DNA of 64,000 nt from Proteus appendicitidis (lineage in GTDB: Bacteria > Pseudomonadota > Gammaproteobacteria > Enterobacterales > Enterobacteriaceae): positions 868,001 through 932,000 of the forward strand of contig NZ_CP127389.1 in the NCBI RefSeq assembly GCF_030271835.1, read 5' to 3'. Position numbers and translations under genes: made by a program. This document shows, one piece after another, positions 53,756-63,811 of the stretch. Below the pieces are notes generated by a model. The model was not told where the DNA came from. It searched no databases and saw only the letters and a program-made list of their open reading frames with translations. Position 1 is the stretch's first letter; the number at the start of each line of letters is the position of its first letter.

Positions 53756-54274
53756 ATGCCAACTCCATGCTATCTCTCTATTGAAGGAATAACCCAAGGC
53801 AACATTACTGCGGGGGCATTTACTGCTGAATCAGTAGGAAATATTTATGTTCAAGGTCATGAAAATGAAATGCTGGTGCAAGCATTTTCTCATGTTGTGA
53901 CAGTACCGACTGATCCACAATCGGGTCAGCCTTCTGGTCAACGCGCTCATAAACCTTTCTGTTTTACTGTGGCGTTAAACAAAGCAGTTCCTCTGCTGTA
54001 TAACGCCTTAGCCTCTGGCGAAATGCTGCCAAAAATCACCTTAAAATGGTTTCGCACCTCGGTTGAAGGAAAGCAAGAGCATTTCTTCACCACCATGTTA
54101 ACCGATGCGACCATCGTGAATATCGATTGCCAAATGCCTCACTGCCAAGATCCGACTAAATCTGACTTTACTCAATTGATCGAAGTGTCTATTTCTTATC
54201 GCAAAATTAATTGGGAACATACAGTTGCAGGGACTTCAGGCTCTGACGACTGGCGTGCGCCACTCGAAGGTTAA
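53756..54274 (+). CDS. hcp: Orphan Hcp, type VI secretion tube protein
   Basis: A 172-aa Hcp1-family protein (MPTPCYLSIEGITQGNITAGAFTA; VQAFSHVV; IDCQMPHCQDPTKSDFTQLIEVSISYRKINWEH). Hexamers form the tube shot out by the type VI machine, and Hcp can carry effectors. P. mirabilis IdsA has the same length. It stands alone: there is no vgrG, effector or core T6SS gene next to it. An orphan Hcp is usually fired by a main cluster elsewhere. A hairpin terminator follows. Confidence 0.93.
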   Translation: MPTPCYLSIEGITQGNITAGAFTAESVGNIYVQGHENEMLVQAFSHVVTVPTDPQSGQPSGQRAHKPFCFTVALNKAVPLLYNALASGEMLPKITLKWFRTSVEGKQEHFFTTMLTDATIVNIDCQMPHCQDPTKSDFTQLIEVSISYRKINWEHTVAGTSGSDDWRAPLEG

Positions 54275-54290
54275 TCTTTTACGCTTTATT

Positions 54291-54327
54291 TATGGGCTCT
54301 GTAGAGCCTATAAATATCTGTATTTTT
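54291..54327 (+). terminator. Terminator of hcp
   Basis: GGCTCT / AGAGCC with a 2-nt loop (54295-54308), and a T-run begins some 13 bp later. Weak to moderate. Confidence 0.5.
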
Positions 54328-54448
54328 TAGTCTCCATTAGGAGATGATTGTAATACTGATAAATATTATTTGAATTTAAATTTAAATAATAAAGAAAGTA
54401 TTTTTTCTATTTTTAAATAATGAAAATTAAAAAATAATAATGATTTTA

Positions 54449-54518
54449 TTATCCGATGCATCGCCAAACTCTGTTATTAGACAGGGAATATGAGGTACAT
54501 CGGATAAACAATATTCCC
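54449..54518. repeat. Interleaved inverted repeats (pseudoknot topology)
   Basis: Pair A: TTATCCGATG (54449-54458) with CATCGGATAA (54498-54507). Pair B: GGGAATAT (54484-54491) with ATATTCCC (54511-54518). The arms alternate A-B-A-B, the order of an H-type pseudoknot. It lies downstream of both hcp and btuF, so it may be 3' RNA structure; its role is unknown. Confidence 0.5.
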
Positions 54519-54573
54519 GTCGCGTTAGAAAGGTAAAGGGGGATTAGTGGCAATTGAGTAATTAATAAATTGG

Positions 54574-55401
54574 CTAATTGTTTGTTGCTATCGCCTCACA
54601 AATTTGCTGTGCTGCATTAATAATACGTGGTGTAGGGCGACTAAAACTGTCTTCATCAATAGCAATAACTGGAACAGTAAGATGAGGTTGCCAAAACGCT
54701 TGTACAGTAGGTATTTGATCTGCTTTACCACTGAATATAATCAAATCAGGTTGCTTTGTAAGTACTTGCTCACGACTTACTTGAGGCCATGCTACTGGGC
54801 TGTTAGCAAAGATATTCTCTCCACCGCAAAGCGCGGTAATATGGCTCTGTAATGTGCTATTTGATGTGGTAAATAATGGTTGCATCCCAAATTGGATAAA
54901 GACTTTTTTCTTGGTTTGATTCGATATATTTGATGCATATTTTTGCTGTAATGCTTGATATTGCTGGCGCAATTGTTGGGCGCTTTTTAATGCTATATCA
55001 GGATGATGGCTATAATTGGAAAGCGTAATAAGATCGTCTGCGATTTCTTCAATACTTTGTGGATCAGAATAAATGATAGAAATACCCAAAGCTTTTAACT
55101 GATCTAACGACCGTTGTGGATTACCGCCTTGCCATGCAATGACTAAATCAGGCTTTAATAATAGAATGCGCTCAATATTAATCCCCTGCCAATTGGCAAC
55201 CTGTTCAATATTTTTGGCATCCTCTGGATAATCAGAGTAAGCACTAACTCCGACAATATTATCACCCATGCCCGCAGCATAAGCCATTTCAGTGGCTGAT
55301 GGCGATAGTGTAATAACACGATCAGCAGGCGTGATAGCAATGGCAAAATTGAAGCAAAATAATGAACAGAGTAATAACCCAAGATTGATAAATAAACGCA
55401 T
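54574..55401 (-). CDS. btuF: Vitamin B12-binding periplasmic protein BtuF
   Basis: A 275-aa periplasmic protein with a signal peptide ([21 protein letters not shown]). The TroA-like two-lobe fold carries [35 protein letters not shown], the family opening. It delivers cobalamin to BtuCD. It sits next to mtnN as in E. coli. Confidence 0.93.
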   Translation of the reverse strand: MRLFINLGLLLCSLFCFNFAIAITPADRVITLSPSATEMAYAAGMGDNIVGVSAYSDYPEDAKNIEQVANWQGINIERILLLKPDLVIAWQGGNPQRSLDQLKALGISIIYSDPQSIEEIADDLITLSNYSHHPDIALKSAQQLRQQYQALQQKYASNISNQTKKKVFIQFGMQPLFTTSNSTLQSHITALCGGENIFANSPVAWPQVSREQVLTKQPDLIIFSGKADQIPTVQAFWQPHLTVPVIAIDEDSFSRPTPRIINAAQQICEAIATNN

Positions 55402-55505
55402 TACTTTTCCAATAGTAAAAAATACCCACCTATTTTTTATCTTAGAATAAGTAAAAAATAAAGGCGGGGTATTGATAAAGCGATATTAGGATTATCTCGA
55501 CTTAA

Positions 55506-56201
55506 TTAGTTTTTTAATTTATCCAACATCGCTGTCACCATTAAGCTTGATTGCTCTGCGGCAACAGATAAAAACTCATCAAAACTTAAGTGTGATTCTT
55601 TATCGGCTACATCAGAAATAGCACGAACCACAACAAATGGTGTGCTGAACTGATGGCAAACATGACCAATTGCGGTTGATTCCATTTCTACGGCTGCAAC
55701 CTCTGGGAATGTGCGACGGATACGGGCTAAAGGTTCCGCACCATTAATAAATGCATCACCACTGCAAATTAAACCACGAACAGCATTTAATTTTAGTGAT
55801 TCAATACATTCTTCTGCTATTTGAACAAGTTTAGGCTCAGCAATAAAAGCAGGAGGGCATTGTGCCATTTGACCTGGTTCATAACCAAACGCAGTAACAT
55901 CAGCATCGTGATAGCGAACTTCCGTTGAAACAACGATATCACCGACATTTAATCTTGAGTCTAAACCACCTGCTGAACCAGTATTGATAACAACATCAGG
56001 GCGAAAATGCTCAAGTAATAATGTTGTGCCAATTGCAGCCGCAACTTTACCAATACCTGATTTTAATAATGCAACATCAACACCGTTGATTGTGCCTGTA
56101 TAGATTTCACAACCGCCACGAGATAAGATTTGGCAATCTTCAATTTTCTCACGCAGAAGTGTGACTTCTTGCTCCATTGCACCTATTACGCCAACTCTCA
56201 T
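55506..56201 (-). CDS. mtnN: 5'-methylthioadenosine/S-adenosylhomocysteine nucleosidase
   Basis: A 231-aa nucleosidase (E. coli Pfs 232 aa). [28 protein letters not shown] and the catalytic [12 protein letters not shown] and [11 protein letters not shown] are present. It recycles methylthioadenosine and starts AI-2 formation. Monocistronic or cotranscribed with btuF after a 104-bp gap. Confidence 0.96.
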   Translation of the reverse strand: MRVGVIGAMEQEVTLLREKIEDCQILSRGGCEIYTGTINGVDVALLKSGIGKVAAAIGTTLLLEHFRPDVVINTGSAGGLDSRLNVGDIVVSTEVRYHDADVTAFGYEPGQMAQCPPAFIAEPKLVQIAEECIESLKLNAVRGLICSGDAFINGAEPLARIRRTFPEVAAVEMESTAIGHVCHQFSTPFVVVRAISDVADKESHLSFDEFLSVAAEQSSLMVTAMLDKLKN

Positions 56202-56328
56202 TGTGTCATACTCACTTGTAGGTTAATAATAAATGGAAATTTAAATAGAGTTTAACATCTATCGGAAAAACACGATATAACACAAAGAATAGAGAATTCG
56301 TTTCATCGAAACCAGAAAGAGGACAGAA

Positions 56329-57837
56329 ATGATCGATTTTAAGCTGAAGTTAAATTATCAACGCAAATATAACAGCAGTGATATCGATATTAACGATGAA
56401 GTACAGGTTTCTCGTCAGTTTGAAAGTGATCGTGGACGTATTATTAACTCAGCCGCTATTCGTCGTTTACAACAAAAAACACAAGTCTTTCCCCTAGAGC
56501 AAAATTCTGCTGTACGTAGCCGTCTTACTCATTCTCTTGAAGTTCAACAAATTGGGCGTTATATCGCTAAGCAAATTATTGGTGAATTAAAAAAACAAAA
56601 TAAGCTTGAAGAATATGGTTTAAGTGATCGTATTGATAGTTTAGAAAGCTTAATTGAGATGGCGTGTTTAATGCACGATATTGGTAATCCACCGTTTGGT
56701 CATTTTGGTGAAGCCGCGATTAAGCATTGGTTTGAAAAAGTATTATCACCAGAGGCGACAGCCGAATTTGACAGTTGTCCTTTTATTCCTATGCAGTATT
56801 CAGCTAAAGTGCAATTAAATGAATTGCGACAAACTTTACGCCAAGATTTATGCCAGTTTGAAGGAAATGCTCAAGCTATTCGGATGGCGCACCATCTTCT
56901 TAAATTGAATTTAACCTATGCGCAAATTGGCTGTGTATTAAAATATACCCGACCTGCTTATTGGCAAGGTGAAGTCCCCAAAGAATATAGCTATTTAATG
57001 AAAAAACCAGGGTATTACTGGTCTGAATTAGCATTTGTAAAAGAAGTACAAGAAAAATTAGATATGGGCGAATTTTGTCGCTTTCCTCTTACTTATATTA
57101 TGGAAGCTGCCGACGACATCTCTTATTGCATTGCAGATTTAGATGATGCGGTAGAAAAGGGAATTTTTGATATCAACCGTCTTGTTCAGCTTTTACGTGA
57201 TGTATGGCGTGAAAATGGTGATGTAGCCGAAGGTGATTTATTCGATATTACTGTGGGTCGTGCTTATAAAAAAGTCGATCAAAATGAAGCTAAACGCAGT
57301 ATGCAAGATCAGTTTTTTATGTATTTACGAGTTTATATTACAGGAAAATTAGTTCCTTATACGGCGTACCGTTTTATAAAAAATTTACCACAAGTGTATG
57401 AAGGTCGCTTTAATCATGCCTTGCTTGAAGGAAATAGTGCGGAGCATCGTTTATTAACGACATTAAAAAGTGTTGCTAAAAAATGGGTATTTAGCCATCC
57501 TGAGGTTGAAGAGCTTGAAATGAAAGGATATCGCGTGATCAGTGGATTACTTGATATCTATAAGCCCTTGCTTTTATTATCAACTGAAGATTTTTTAAGA
57601 TTGCATAAATATAACGAACATCCTAAATATGTTATTGAGACGCGTTTATATCATAAGCTTTCTGTTAAACATAAACTGGCTTATAACGAGATGTTAGAAA
57701 AGCTAGATGATATAAATACTGAAAGAGGAAAAATTTTAGAGTTTTATTATCGAACAAGATTAATTCAAGATTATATCAGTGGAATGACTGATCATTATGC
57801 TTATGAAGAATATAGGAAATTAATGGTTTGTGATTAA
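56329..57837 (+). CDS. dgt: Deoxyguanosine triphosphate triphosphohydrolase
   Basis: A 502-aa HD-domain enzyme (E. coli Dgt 505 aa) hydrolysing dGTP to deoxyguanosine and tripolyphosphate. The HD motif appears as [12 protein letters not shown] and [17 protein letters not shown], and the third ligand in [19 protein letters not shown]. It diverges from mtnN, as in E. coli. Confidence 0.95.
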   Translation: MIDFKLKLNYQRKYNSSDIDINDEVQVSRQFESDRGRIINSAAIRRLQQKTQVFPLEQNSAVRSRLTHSLEVQQIGRYIAKQIIGELKKQNKLEEYGLSDRIDSLESLIEMACLMHDIGNPPFGHFGEAAIKHWFEKVLSPEATAEFDSCPFIPMQYSAKVQLNELRQTLRQDLCQFEGNAQAIRMAHHLLKLNLTYAQIGCVLKYTRPAYWQGEVPKEYSYLMKKPGYYWSELAFVKEVQEKLDMGEFCRFPLTYIMEAADDISYCIADLDDAVEKGIFDINRLVQLLRDVWRENGDVAEGDLFDITVGRAYKKVDQNEAKRSMQDQFFMYLRVYITGKLVPYTAYRFIKNLPQVYEGRFNHALLEGNSAEHRLLTTLKSVAKKWVFSHPEVEELEMKGYRVISGLLDIYKPLLLLSTEDFLRLHKYNEHPKYVIETRLYHKLSVKHKLAYNEMLEKLDDINTERGKILEFYYRTRLIQDYISGMTDHYAYEEYRKLMVCD

Positions 57838-58226
57838 TTTGTAATCATTAAGAAAAATGCTATCTAATTGATTGGTGATAAAATTTAGACTTTTCTTAGT
57901 GATAATAAAGATTTATTAAAATAACAGAAAATAGATGTTATTAATTGTAAATATATTCAATATAAAAGTTATATATAATATTTGTTAGTTATAGAACAAT
58001 ATAAAATCCATAAAGTGAGAGTCTTAGGTTGTTATCATTAAAAGTTTTCTCAATTTAACAAAAATATTGCTTATATCAGTTAAGTAAATAACTTGTTCGA
58101 TGTTATACTCTCTCCATGTTTTCTTCTGAAATGCATAGTCATTCATGTAACGCTGAAAAACATACAGCGTATCCTAAAGCGATGTCATTTCACTGTTAAT
58201 CCGTCATTGATACTTAATTTAATACT
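57838..58226. other. Intergenic region between dgt and rlmD
   Basis: No gene seen. AT-rich, with one hairpin ACGCTG / CAGCGT (58150-58170) about 57 bp before rlmD. In E. coli barA precedes rlmD; it is absent here, so dgt-rlmD is a lineage-specific junction. Confidence 0.5.
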
Positions 58227-59552
58227 ATGGTGCAGTTTTATTCCCCTAAAAAACGTCCTGTGAAAAAACAGGTAACAACTCTGGAAGTGACCGCCAGTGC
58301 ATTGGATGCAAATGGTCAAGGTATTGCTCACGCTGAGGGCAAAACGATTTTTGTAAAAGGACTACTCCCACAAGAAACTGCTCGTATTCGTTTAACAGAA
58401 GAAAAGCGCCAGTTTGCTAAAGGCGAAGTTATTAAGCGTTTGACTACCAGTGAACAGCGTATAGCGCCTCATTGTGAATATTATGAGCGTTGTGGCGGGT
58501 GTCAGCAGCAGCATGTGCCCATTGCGCTACAGCGCACAACCAAAGCCGGTGTGTTATCGCACCTTATTAAGCGTGAAACGGGGGTGATTATTTCAGCAGA
58601 GCCTGTGATTGCGGGGGCTGAATATGGTTATCGTCGTAGAGCAAGATTGGGATTACGTTATCAACCTGAAAAAGGGTTGGTGATGGGGTTTCGTCAAGAG
58701 CGCTCTAATGATTTGGTCATGATAAAAAAATGCCCAGTATTAAAGCCACAGCTCAATGATTTATTGTCTCCGCTTTGGACATGCCTTAAAAATTTAATAT
58801 CAGTACGTGATTTAGGGCATGTTGAAATGGTGCTCGCTGATAATGGTCCACTGGTTATTTTACGCCATTTATCGCCATTGCCTGAGAGTGATAAACAGAG
58901 TTTGCGTGATTTCTCTCAAACTCATCAAGTTACGATGTATCTTGCAGGTGATAATAGCGAGATAGCACGATTAACTTCAATTGAGAAGGAACCCTTCTAT
59001 CAAATAGAAGGTCTTAATTTACGTTTTGCACCCACTGATTTTATTCAAGTGAATGATGAAATAAATCCTAAGATGGTTGCTCAAGCCATTAATTGGCTTG
59101 ATTTATCGCCAGAAGATCGCGTATTAGATCTGTTTTGCGGTATGGGAAATTTTACCTTACCTATCGCAAAACGCGTGAGTGAAGTGGTGGGTATAGAAGG
59201 TGTACCCGCACTGGTTGAAATGGCGAAACAGAATGCAGAACTGAACCAATTAGGTAATGCGCATTTTTGGCATGCAGATTTATCGGCTGATTTTTCTGCG
59301 ATGTCGTGGGCGAAAGAAGGGTTTAACAAAGTGTTGTTAGATCCTGCAAGGGCAGGGGCTTTGGAGGTAATGTCACATATTGTGAAGTTATCCGCAGAAA
59401 AAATCGTGTATGTCTCCTGTAATCCGACCACGTTAGCCAGAGATAGTAAGATATTATTAGATTCTGGATATCGGCTAATCAGTTTAAAAATGTTGGATAT
59501 GTTTCCACAAACGGGTCATCTGGAATCAATGGCACTGTTTAGTCGAAAATAA
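58227..59552 (+). CDS. rlmD: 23S rRNA (uracil-1939-C5)-methyltransferase
   Basis: A 441-aa enzyme (formerly RumA). The N-terminal TRAM domain, the 4Fe-4S cysteines ([14 protein letters not shown] and the later KKCPV), the SAM-binding [13 protein letters not shown] and the catalytic [11 protein letters not shown] are present. The end of the gene is duplicated downstream as a 16-bp tandem repeat. Confidence 0.95.
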   Translation: MVQFYSPKKRPVKKQVTTLEVTASALDANGQGIAHAEGKTIFVKGLLPQETARIRLTEEKRQFAKGEVIKRLTTSEQRIAPHCEYYERCGGCQQQHVPIALQRTTKAGVLSHLIKRETGVIISAEPVIAGAEYGYRRRARLGLRYQPEKGLVMGFRQERSNDLVMIKKCPVLKPQLNDLLSPLWTCLKNLISVRDLGHVEMVLADNGPLVILRHLSPLPESDKQSLRDFSQTHQVTMYLAGDNSEIARLTSIEKEPFYQIEGLNLRFAPTDFIQVNDEINPKMVAQAINWLDLSPEDRVLDLFCGMGNFTLPIAKRVSEVVGIEGVPALVEMAKQNAELNQLGNAHFWHADLSADFSAMSWAKEGFNKVLLDPARAGALEVMSHIVKLSAEKIVYVSCNPTTLARDSKILLDSGYRLISLKMLDMFPQTGHLESMALFSRK

Positions 59553-59584
59553 GTTTAGTCGAAAATAAATTTGGTCGAAAATAA
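59538..59584 (+). repeat. 16-bp tandem repeat over the rlmD stop codon
   Basis: TTTAGTCGAAAATAA occurs three times (59538, 59554, 59570; the third has one change) at 16-bp steps. The first copy holds the last codons and stop of rlmD. Likely replication slippage. Confidence 0.85.
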
Positions 59585-59638
59585 ACAGTTAGCCAGTAAT
59601 AAGTCGCAAATAAGATTTATACCGTGTAGGGAGAGAAT

Positions 59639-61876
59639 ATGGTTGCAGTAAGAAGTGCTCACTTAACACCTGCAGGAGAGTTTGCTGTTGATAAATGGGT
59701 CAACAGCTTGAACTTAACCCATGTCAATGCGGGTAGTGAAATCATGCAAACCTGGGAATACTGCCATCGTACTGTTCAAGGGCGTGAAGATGCCGAACTG
59801 CTATTGTGGCGTGGTGTTGAAATGGTGGAGCTTCTTTCGACATTAAGCATGGACAAAGACAGCATGAGGGCAGCGCTTCTTTTCCCCCTTGCTGAAGAAA
59901 ATCTTATTGATCAGGAAATCGTCACTGAACATTTTGGTGATGCGATTTGGAGCTTAGTACGTGGTGTAATGGAAATGGATGCCATACGCCAGTTAAAAGC
60001 AACGCATACCAATGAAACAAGCTCTGTTCAGGTGGATAATGTTCGCCGAATGTTGTTATCTATGGTGGAAGATTTCCGTTGTGTGGTCATCAAACTTTCA
60101 GAGCGTATTGCCCATTTACGCGAAGTGAAAGATGCCACAGAAGATGAGCGCGTACTGGCAGCAAAAGAGTGTTTTAATATTTATGCACCATTAGCCAACC
60201 GATTGGGTATTGGTCAATTAAAATGGGAATTAGAAGATTTCTGCTTCCGCTATCTTCATCCTGATGAATACAAAAAAATAGCCAGCTTACTTCATGAGCG
60301 TCGTATCGACCGTGAACAGTATATTGATAATTTTGTCAGTACAGTGCGCGGTTATATGAAAGAAGAGAATGTTAATGTAGATATCTATGGACGTCCCAAA
60401 CATATCTATAGTATCTGGCGCAAAATGAAGAAAAAAAATCTCGCATTTGATGAGTTATTTGATGTGAGAGCGGTACGTATTGTTGTTGAGCGTCTTCAAG
60501 ACTGTTATGCCGCATTAGGGATTGTGCATACTCATTTCCGTCATTTACCTGATGAATTCGATGATTACGTCGCAAACCCAAAACCCAATGGTTATCAATC
60601 TATTCATACCGTTGTGTTAGGACCTGAAGGTAAAACGGTTGAAATTCAAATACGTACTCGCCAAATGCATGAAGATGCAGAATTGGGTGTGGCTGCGCAC
60701 TGGAAATATAAAGAAGGTGCAACAGGCGCTGCGACGAAAGGCGGTACAGGCAGTTATGAAAACCGTATTGCATGGTTACGTAAACTGATTGCATGGCAAG
60801 AAGAGATGGCGGATTCTGGCGAAATGCTGGATGAAGTTCGTAGCCAAGTCTTTGATGATAGGGTTTACGTCTTTACGCCAAAAGGTGATGTTGTTGATTT
60901 ACCGGCAGGTTCAACACCGCTTGATTTTGCTTATCATATCCATAGTGATGTGGGGCACCGTTGTATTGGGGCAAAAATTGGTGGGCGTATTGTGCCATTT
61001 AGCTATCAATTACAGATGGGCGACCAAATTGAAGTTATTACGCAAAAACATCCAAATCCAAGTCGCGATTGGTTAAATCCTAACTTAGGTTATGTCACGA
61101 CAAGCCGTGGACGTGCGAAAATTCATAATTGGTTCCGTAAGCAAGATCGCGATAAAAATATTCTTGCGGGGCGTCAGATCTTAGATAACGAATTGGCGCA
61201 TATGGATATCAACATGAAAGAAGCAGAAAAACTGCTGATCGCACGTTATAACGTTCATAGTGTTGATGAAGTATTAGCAGGTATTGGTGTCGGTGATATT
61301 CGAATCAACCAATTAGTGAACTTTATTCAAAGCAAATTGAATAAAGCCACTGCAGAAGATGAAGATAAAGAGGCACTGCGCACGCTCGAAAACAAAACGC
61401 CAGCACCAAGAACCACAGGGTCTGGTGGAAGCATTGTTGTCGAAGGTGTGGGTAACTTAATGCACCATATTGCGCGTTGTTGCCAGCCTATTCCGGGTGA
61501 CAATATTGTCGGCTTTATTACTAAAGGTCGTGGTATTTCGATTCACCGTGCTGACTGTGAGCAACTGGCTGAATTACTTTCTCATGCACCAGAGCGTATT
61601 GTTGATGCGGTATGGGGAGAAAATTACTCCAGCGGTTATTCATTGGTAGTACGTGTTGTAGCGAATGATCGTAGTGGGTTATTACGTGATATCACGACAA
61701 TTTTAGCCAATGAAAAAGTAAACGTACTTGGTGTGAGTAGCCGTAGCGATGTGAAGCAACAAATTGCGACAATCGATATGAATATTGAGATTTATAATCT
61801 CCAAGTATTAGGTCGTATTTTGGCAAAACTTAATCAGTTGCCAGATGTGATAGAGGCGAAACGCTTTTCTCACTAA
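59639..61876 (+). CDS. relA: GTP pyrophosphokinase RelA
   Basis: A 745-aa ribosome-associated (p)ppGpp synthetase (E. coli 744 aa). A degenerate HD domain comes first (no HD pair, typical of RelA), then the synthetase (GRPKHIYSIWRKM, YQSIHTVVLG), TGS (YVFTPKGDVVDLPAGSTPLDFAYHIH), a zinc-finger segment and the C-terminal ACT domain. Idle ribosomes trigger it. Its terminator is duplicated beyond the next two genes. Confidence 0.96.
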   Translation: MVAVRSAHLTPAGEFAVDKWVNSLNLTHVNAGSEIMQTWEYCHRTVQGREDAELLLWRGVEMVELLSTLSMDKDSMRAALLFPLAEENLIDQEIVTEHFGDAIWSLVRGVMEMDAIRQLKATHTNETSSVQVDNVRRMLLSMVEDFRCVVIKLSERIAHLREVKDATEDERVLAAKECFNIYAPLANRLGIGQLKWELEDFCFRYLHPDEYKKIASLLHERRIDREQYIDNFVSTVRGYMKEENVNVDIYGRPKHIYSIWRKMKKKNLAFDELFDVRAVRIVVERLQDCYAALGIVHTHFRHLPDEFDDYVANPKPNGYQSIHTVVLGPEGKTVEIQIRTRQMHEDAELGVAAHWKYKEGATGAATKGGTGSYENRIAWLRKLIAWQEEMADSGEMLDEVRSQVFDDRVYVFTPKGDVVDLPAGSTPLDFAYHIHSDVGHRCIGAKIGGRIVPFSYQLQMGDQIEVITQKHPNPSRDWLNPNLGYVTTSRGRAKIHNWFRKQDRDKNILAGRQILDNELAHMDINMKEAEKLLIARYNVHSVDEVLAGIGVGDIRINQLVNFIQSKLNKATAEDEDKEALRTLENKTPAPRTTGSGGSIVVEGVGNLMHHIARCCQPIPGDNIVGFITKGRGISIHRADCEQLAELLSHAPERIVDAVWGENYSSGYSLVVRVVANDRSGLLRDITTILANEKVNVLGVSSRSDVKQQIATIDMNIEIYNLQVLGRILAKLNQLPDVIEAKRFSH

Positions 61877-61883
61877 ATTATTA

Positions 61884-61934
61884 AAATGATAAGATGCCGA
61901 GACAACTGTTCTCGGCATTTTTTTATCTAAAAAT
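61884..61934 (+). repeat. 51-bp direct repeat, copy 1 (relA terminator)
   Basis: Contains the stem ATGCCGAGA / TCTCGGCAT, 7-nt loop, then TTTTTTT, an ideal terminator 8 bp after the relA stop. The identical 51 bases recur at 63812. Confidence 0.95.
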
Positions 61935-62025
61935 CAGAAAATCTGTATATTTAGTTAGTAATTTAATTGCTAGGGTTTATTTAAAATAAATATGGTTTTA
62001 AATAAAAGAGATCTCGTAGGTAAAT

Positions 62026-62364
62026 ATGAAGATAACTAAACAATATTATATTAAGAATATGTGTTGGGGATGGTTTATTGGCGCTCTATTTTTATACTCT
62101 TGCTTAGAGTATGAGTTGAAGTATGAAAGTCTAATATTGTTAATTAGTATTTCTGGTATTGGATTATATCCGTTGGCTAAATGGGGGATTGAATATTTTT
62201 TTCTTCAATTTACTACTAGAGAATTTTGGAATCGAGGACTATTTTTAGATACAGCTGGTAAAGCTGGTGGTTTAGCTTTATATAGTTTCATCGTGTTTTT
62301 ATTATCTATACCAATTACAATAATTTTTATATTATTTGTGTTAGTGAAAAGGTTGTTCCTCTAA
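62026..62364 (+). CDS. Pore-forming-colicin-type immunity membrane protein
   Basis: A 112-aa inner-membrane protein with three or four hydrophobic segments (about residues 14-28, 34-55, 76-95, 97-110). The pattern YYIKNMCWGWFIG, GLYPLAKWGIEYFF, FTTREFWNRGLFLDTAGKAGGLALY closely follows my memory of the colicin Ia immunity protein (NNMWWGW; LYPVAKWYIED; FTRPDFWNSGFFADTPGK). Such proteins sit in the inner membrane and block the toxin's hydrophobic hairpin. It converges on the toxin gene with a 23-bp gap. A decent ribosome site (TAGG) precedes the ATG. Cassette DNA is more AT-rich than relA. Confidence 0.82.
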   Translation: MKITKQYYIKNMCWGWFIGALFLYSCLEYELKYESLILLISISGIGLYPLAKWGIEYFFLQFTTREFWNRGLFLDTAGKAGGLALYSFIVFLLSIPITIIFILFVLVKRLFL

Positions 62365-62377
62365 ATAAACAACCTTT
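62348..62377. terminator. Bidirectional terminator of the immunity and toxin genes
   Basis: AAAGGTTGTT / AACAACCTTT, 10-bp perfect stem, 10-nt loop, overlapping the last codons of the immunity gene and lying just beyond the toxin stop. Confidence 0.75.
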
Positions 62378-62387
62378 AAAGTATTAA

Positions 62388-63662
62388 TTAAATACCAATC
62401 AAATTATTGGCTTTTTCAATTAAGTCGTTATCAATCAATGCTCCAATACTTGCTATAAGCAATCCATATCCTAATACCCCTATGGGACCACCTAGAAGTA
62501 CACTAAATGTAAATCCTGCTACAGATGTAGCCGCCATTCCTACAAATATAGTCTCTGCTTTAACAAAAAATGGACGCCAATTATCTGTTTCTGTTGCTTT
62601 TATTAACTCTATCGATAGATCTTTGACGTCAAGAGCTTTACTCACAAAAAACATACCATTACTAAATTTTTTTAATTTTTGAGCTATATCATCGAGTTTG
62701 ATCGATTCCAATGCAGTTGCAATAGCTTTACGATCTTTGGCATTAATTCTTCTATTGATATCCGCTTTGTATTTTTCGTAAGCTTTTAGCGCATCATCAA
62801 CGTTACGGATGGTTTTTCCTCTGGCTTGTTGTGCTAAAGACTCCGCTAATTTTCTTGCTTTATCACCATAAGCATTAAACACTTCTTTATAAAAATCAGC
62901 AGTAAACTTTATTGAATCATGCAACTGCTTAAAATCATCGTTTGTTTGTTCTTTTTTATTTGCTTGTTGAGCTAAAATATCAGCAATTTGGAAATTACGA
63001 CGTGTAAACGTCATATTCTTGTGGAAATTTTGGCATGCAGATTTAAAATCTTGTTCTCTGATATATTTTTGCATCTCAGGGAAATTATTTATATTGTCTG
63101 CACCTTTATCTGCATATAAGGCATGTAAAGCTAATCTAACTGAGGGTAACCAGCGGGAATATTCCCCAAATTTTTCACCTATATTTTGTAACATAGGGTC
63201 TGGATGAGGACTAAAATGAATATCAAAAAGAAAACCATTTATATAGTTCATTTTTTGGTAAAACATTCTACTTAGATTCAGATCTGCTTCAAATATACGA
63301 CCTATATTTTCATTATTTAATGGAATGTTATTTTCTTCCATATTTAATAATAGCAATGGAGAACTTTCATTAAACTCGTTTGATCTATGCATTAAAGCAC
63401 GGCCATAGGGTCGCATTCTTAATGCTTTTTTTAATGCTAATTCAGTTTTCTGTTTTAAGTAAGATTTACATTCATTTTTAAACTCAGGGCAATTTTTCTT
63501 TCCGCAAACAGGGCATTCTTGTTTTTTATCCTGTATAAAATTATTACAAATAATATTTGTAGCTTGATTAAAAGAAAAACCATTATTAAAAGCATACTCA
63601 GGAATATAAGCACTATGTGGCGTTACAGTTAATGAACTAAATTGAATTATATTTTCACTCAT
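62388..63662 (-). CDS. Pore-forming colicin-like toxin with unusual N-terminus
   Basis: A 424-aa protein. The C-terminal part (from about residue 330) matches the pore-forming domain of E1/Ia-type colicins: RPFFVKAETIFVGMAATSV, then the hydrophobic hairpin FSVLLGGPIGVLGYGLLIASIGALID and the ending DNDLIEKANNLIG. This should insert in the inner membrane and depolarise it. Residues 200-330 are helical. The N-terminus has a cysteine cluster C50-x2-C53-x4-C58-x6-C65, possibly zinc-binding, and no glycine-rich translocation or receptor domain, and no signal peptide. Strong ribosome site (AAAGGA). No LexA box upstream. Delivery route unknown: contact-dependent or type VI export is conceivable. Confidence 0.8.
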   Translation of the reverse strand: MSENIIQFSSLTVTPHSAYIPEYAFNNGFSFNQATNIICNNFIQDKKQECPVCGKKNCPEFKNECKSYLKQKTELALKKALRMRPYGRALMHRSNEFNESSPLLLLNMEENNIPLNNENIGRIFEADLNLSRMFYQKMNYINGFLFDIHFSPHPDPMLQNIGEKFGEYSRWLPSVRLALHALYADKGADNINNFPEMQKYIREQDFKSACQNFHKNMTFTRRNFQIADILAQQANKKEQTNDDFKQLHDSIKFTADFYKEVFNAYGDKARKLAESLAQQARGKTIRNVDDALKAYEKYKADINRRINAKDRKAIATALESIKLDDIAQKLKKFSNGMFFVSKALDVKDLSIELIKATETDNWRPFFVKAETIFVGMAATSVAGFTFSVLLGGPIGVLGYGLLIASIGALIDNDLIEKANNLIGI

Positions 63663-63811
63663 TTTATTAATCCTTTAACAAAAATGACGTATTTATATGG
63701 TGTTGAAACGTGGATTTATAGTGAGGAGTATATTTGTAAATAACAAATTTATAGTTCAATTTAAAATGTCATTATTCTTTCAAAAAAGTTCTTTTTAAGA
63801 TCTTGAGCTTG

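Noticed and set aside
54290..54573. Possible cobalamin riboswitch near btuF
   Set aside because: btuF runs leftward from 55401, so a riboswitch would lie beyond 55401; this region is downstream, and no B12-box-like sequence was seen.
63608..63640. LTVTP near the toxin N-terminus as a TonB box
   Set aside because: Only a loose resemblance, and the rest of a TonB-type colicin translocation domain is missing.
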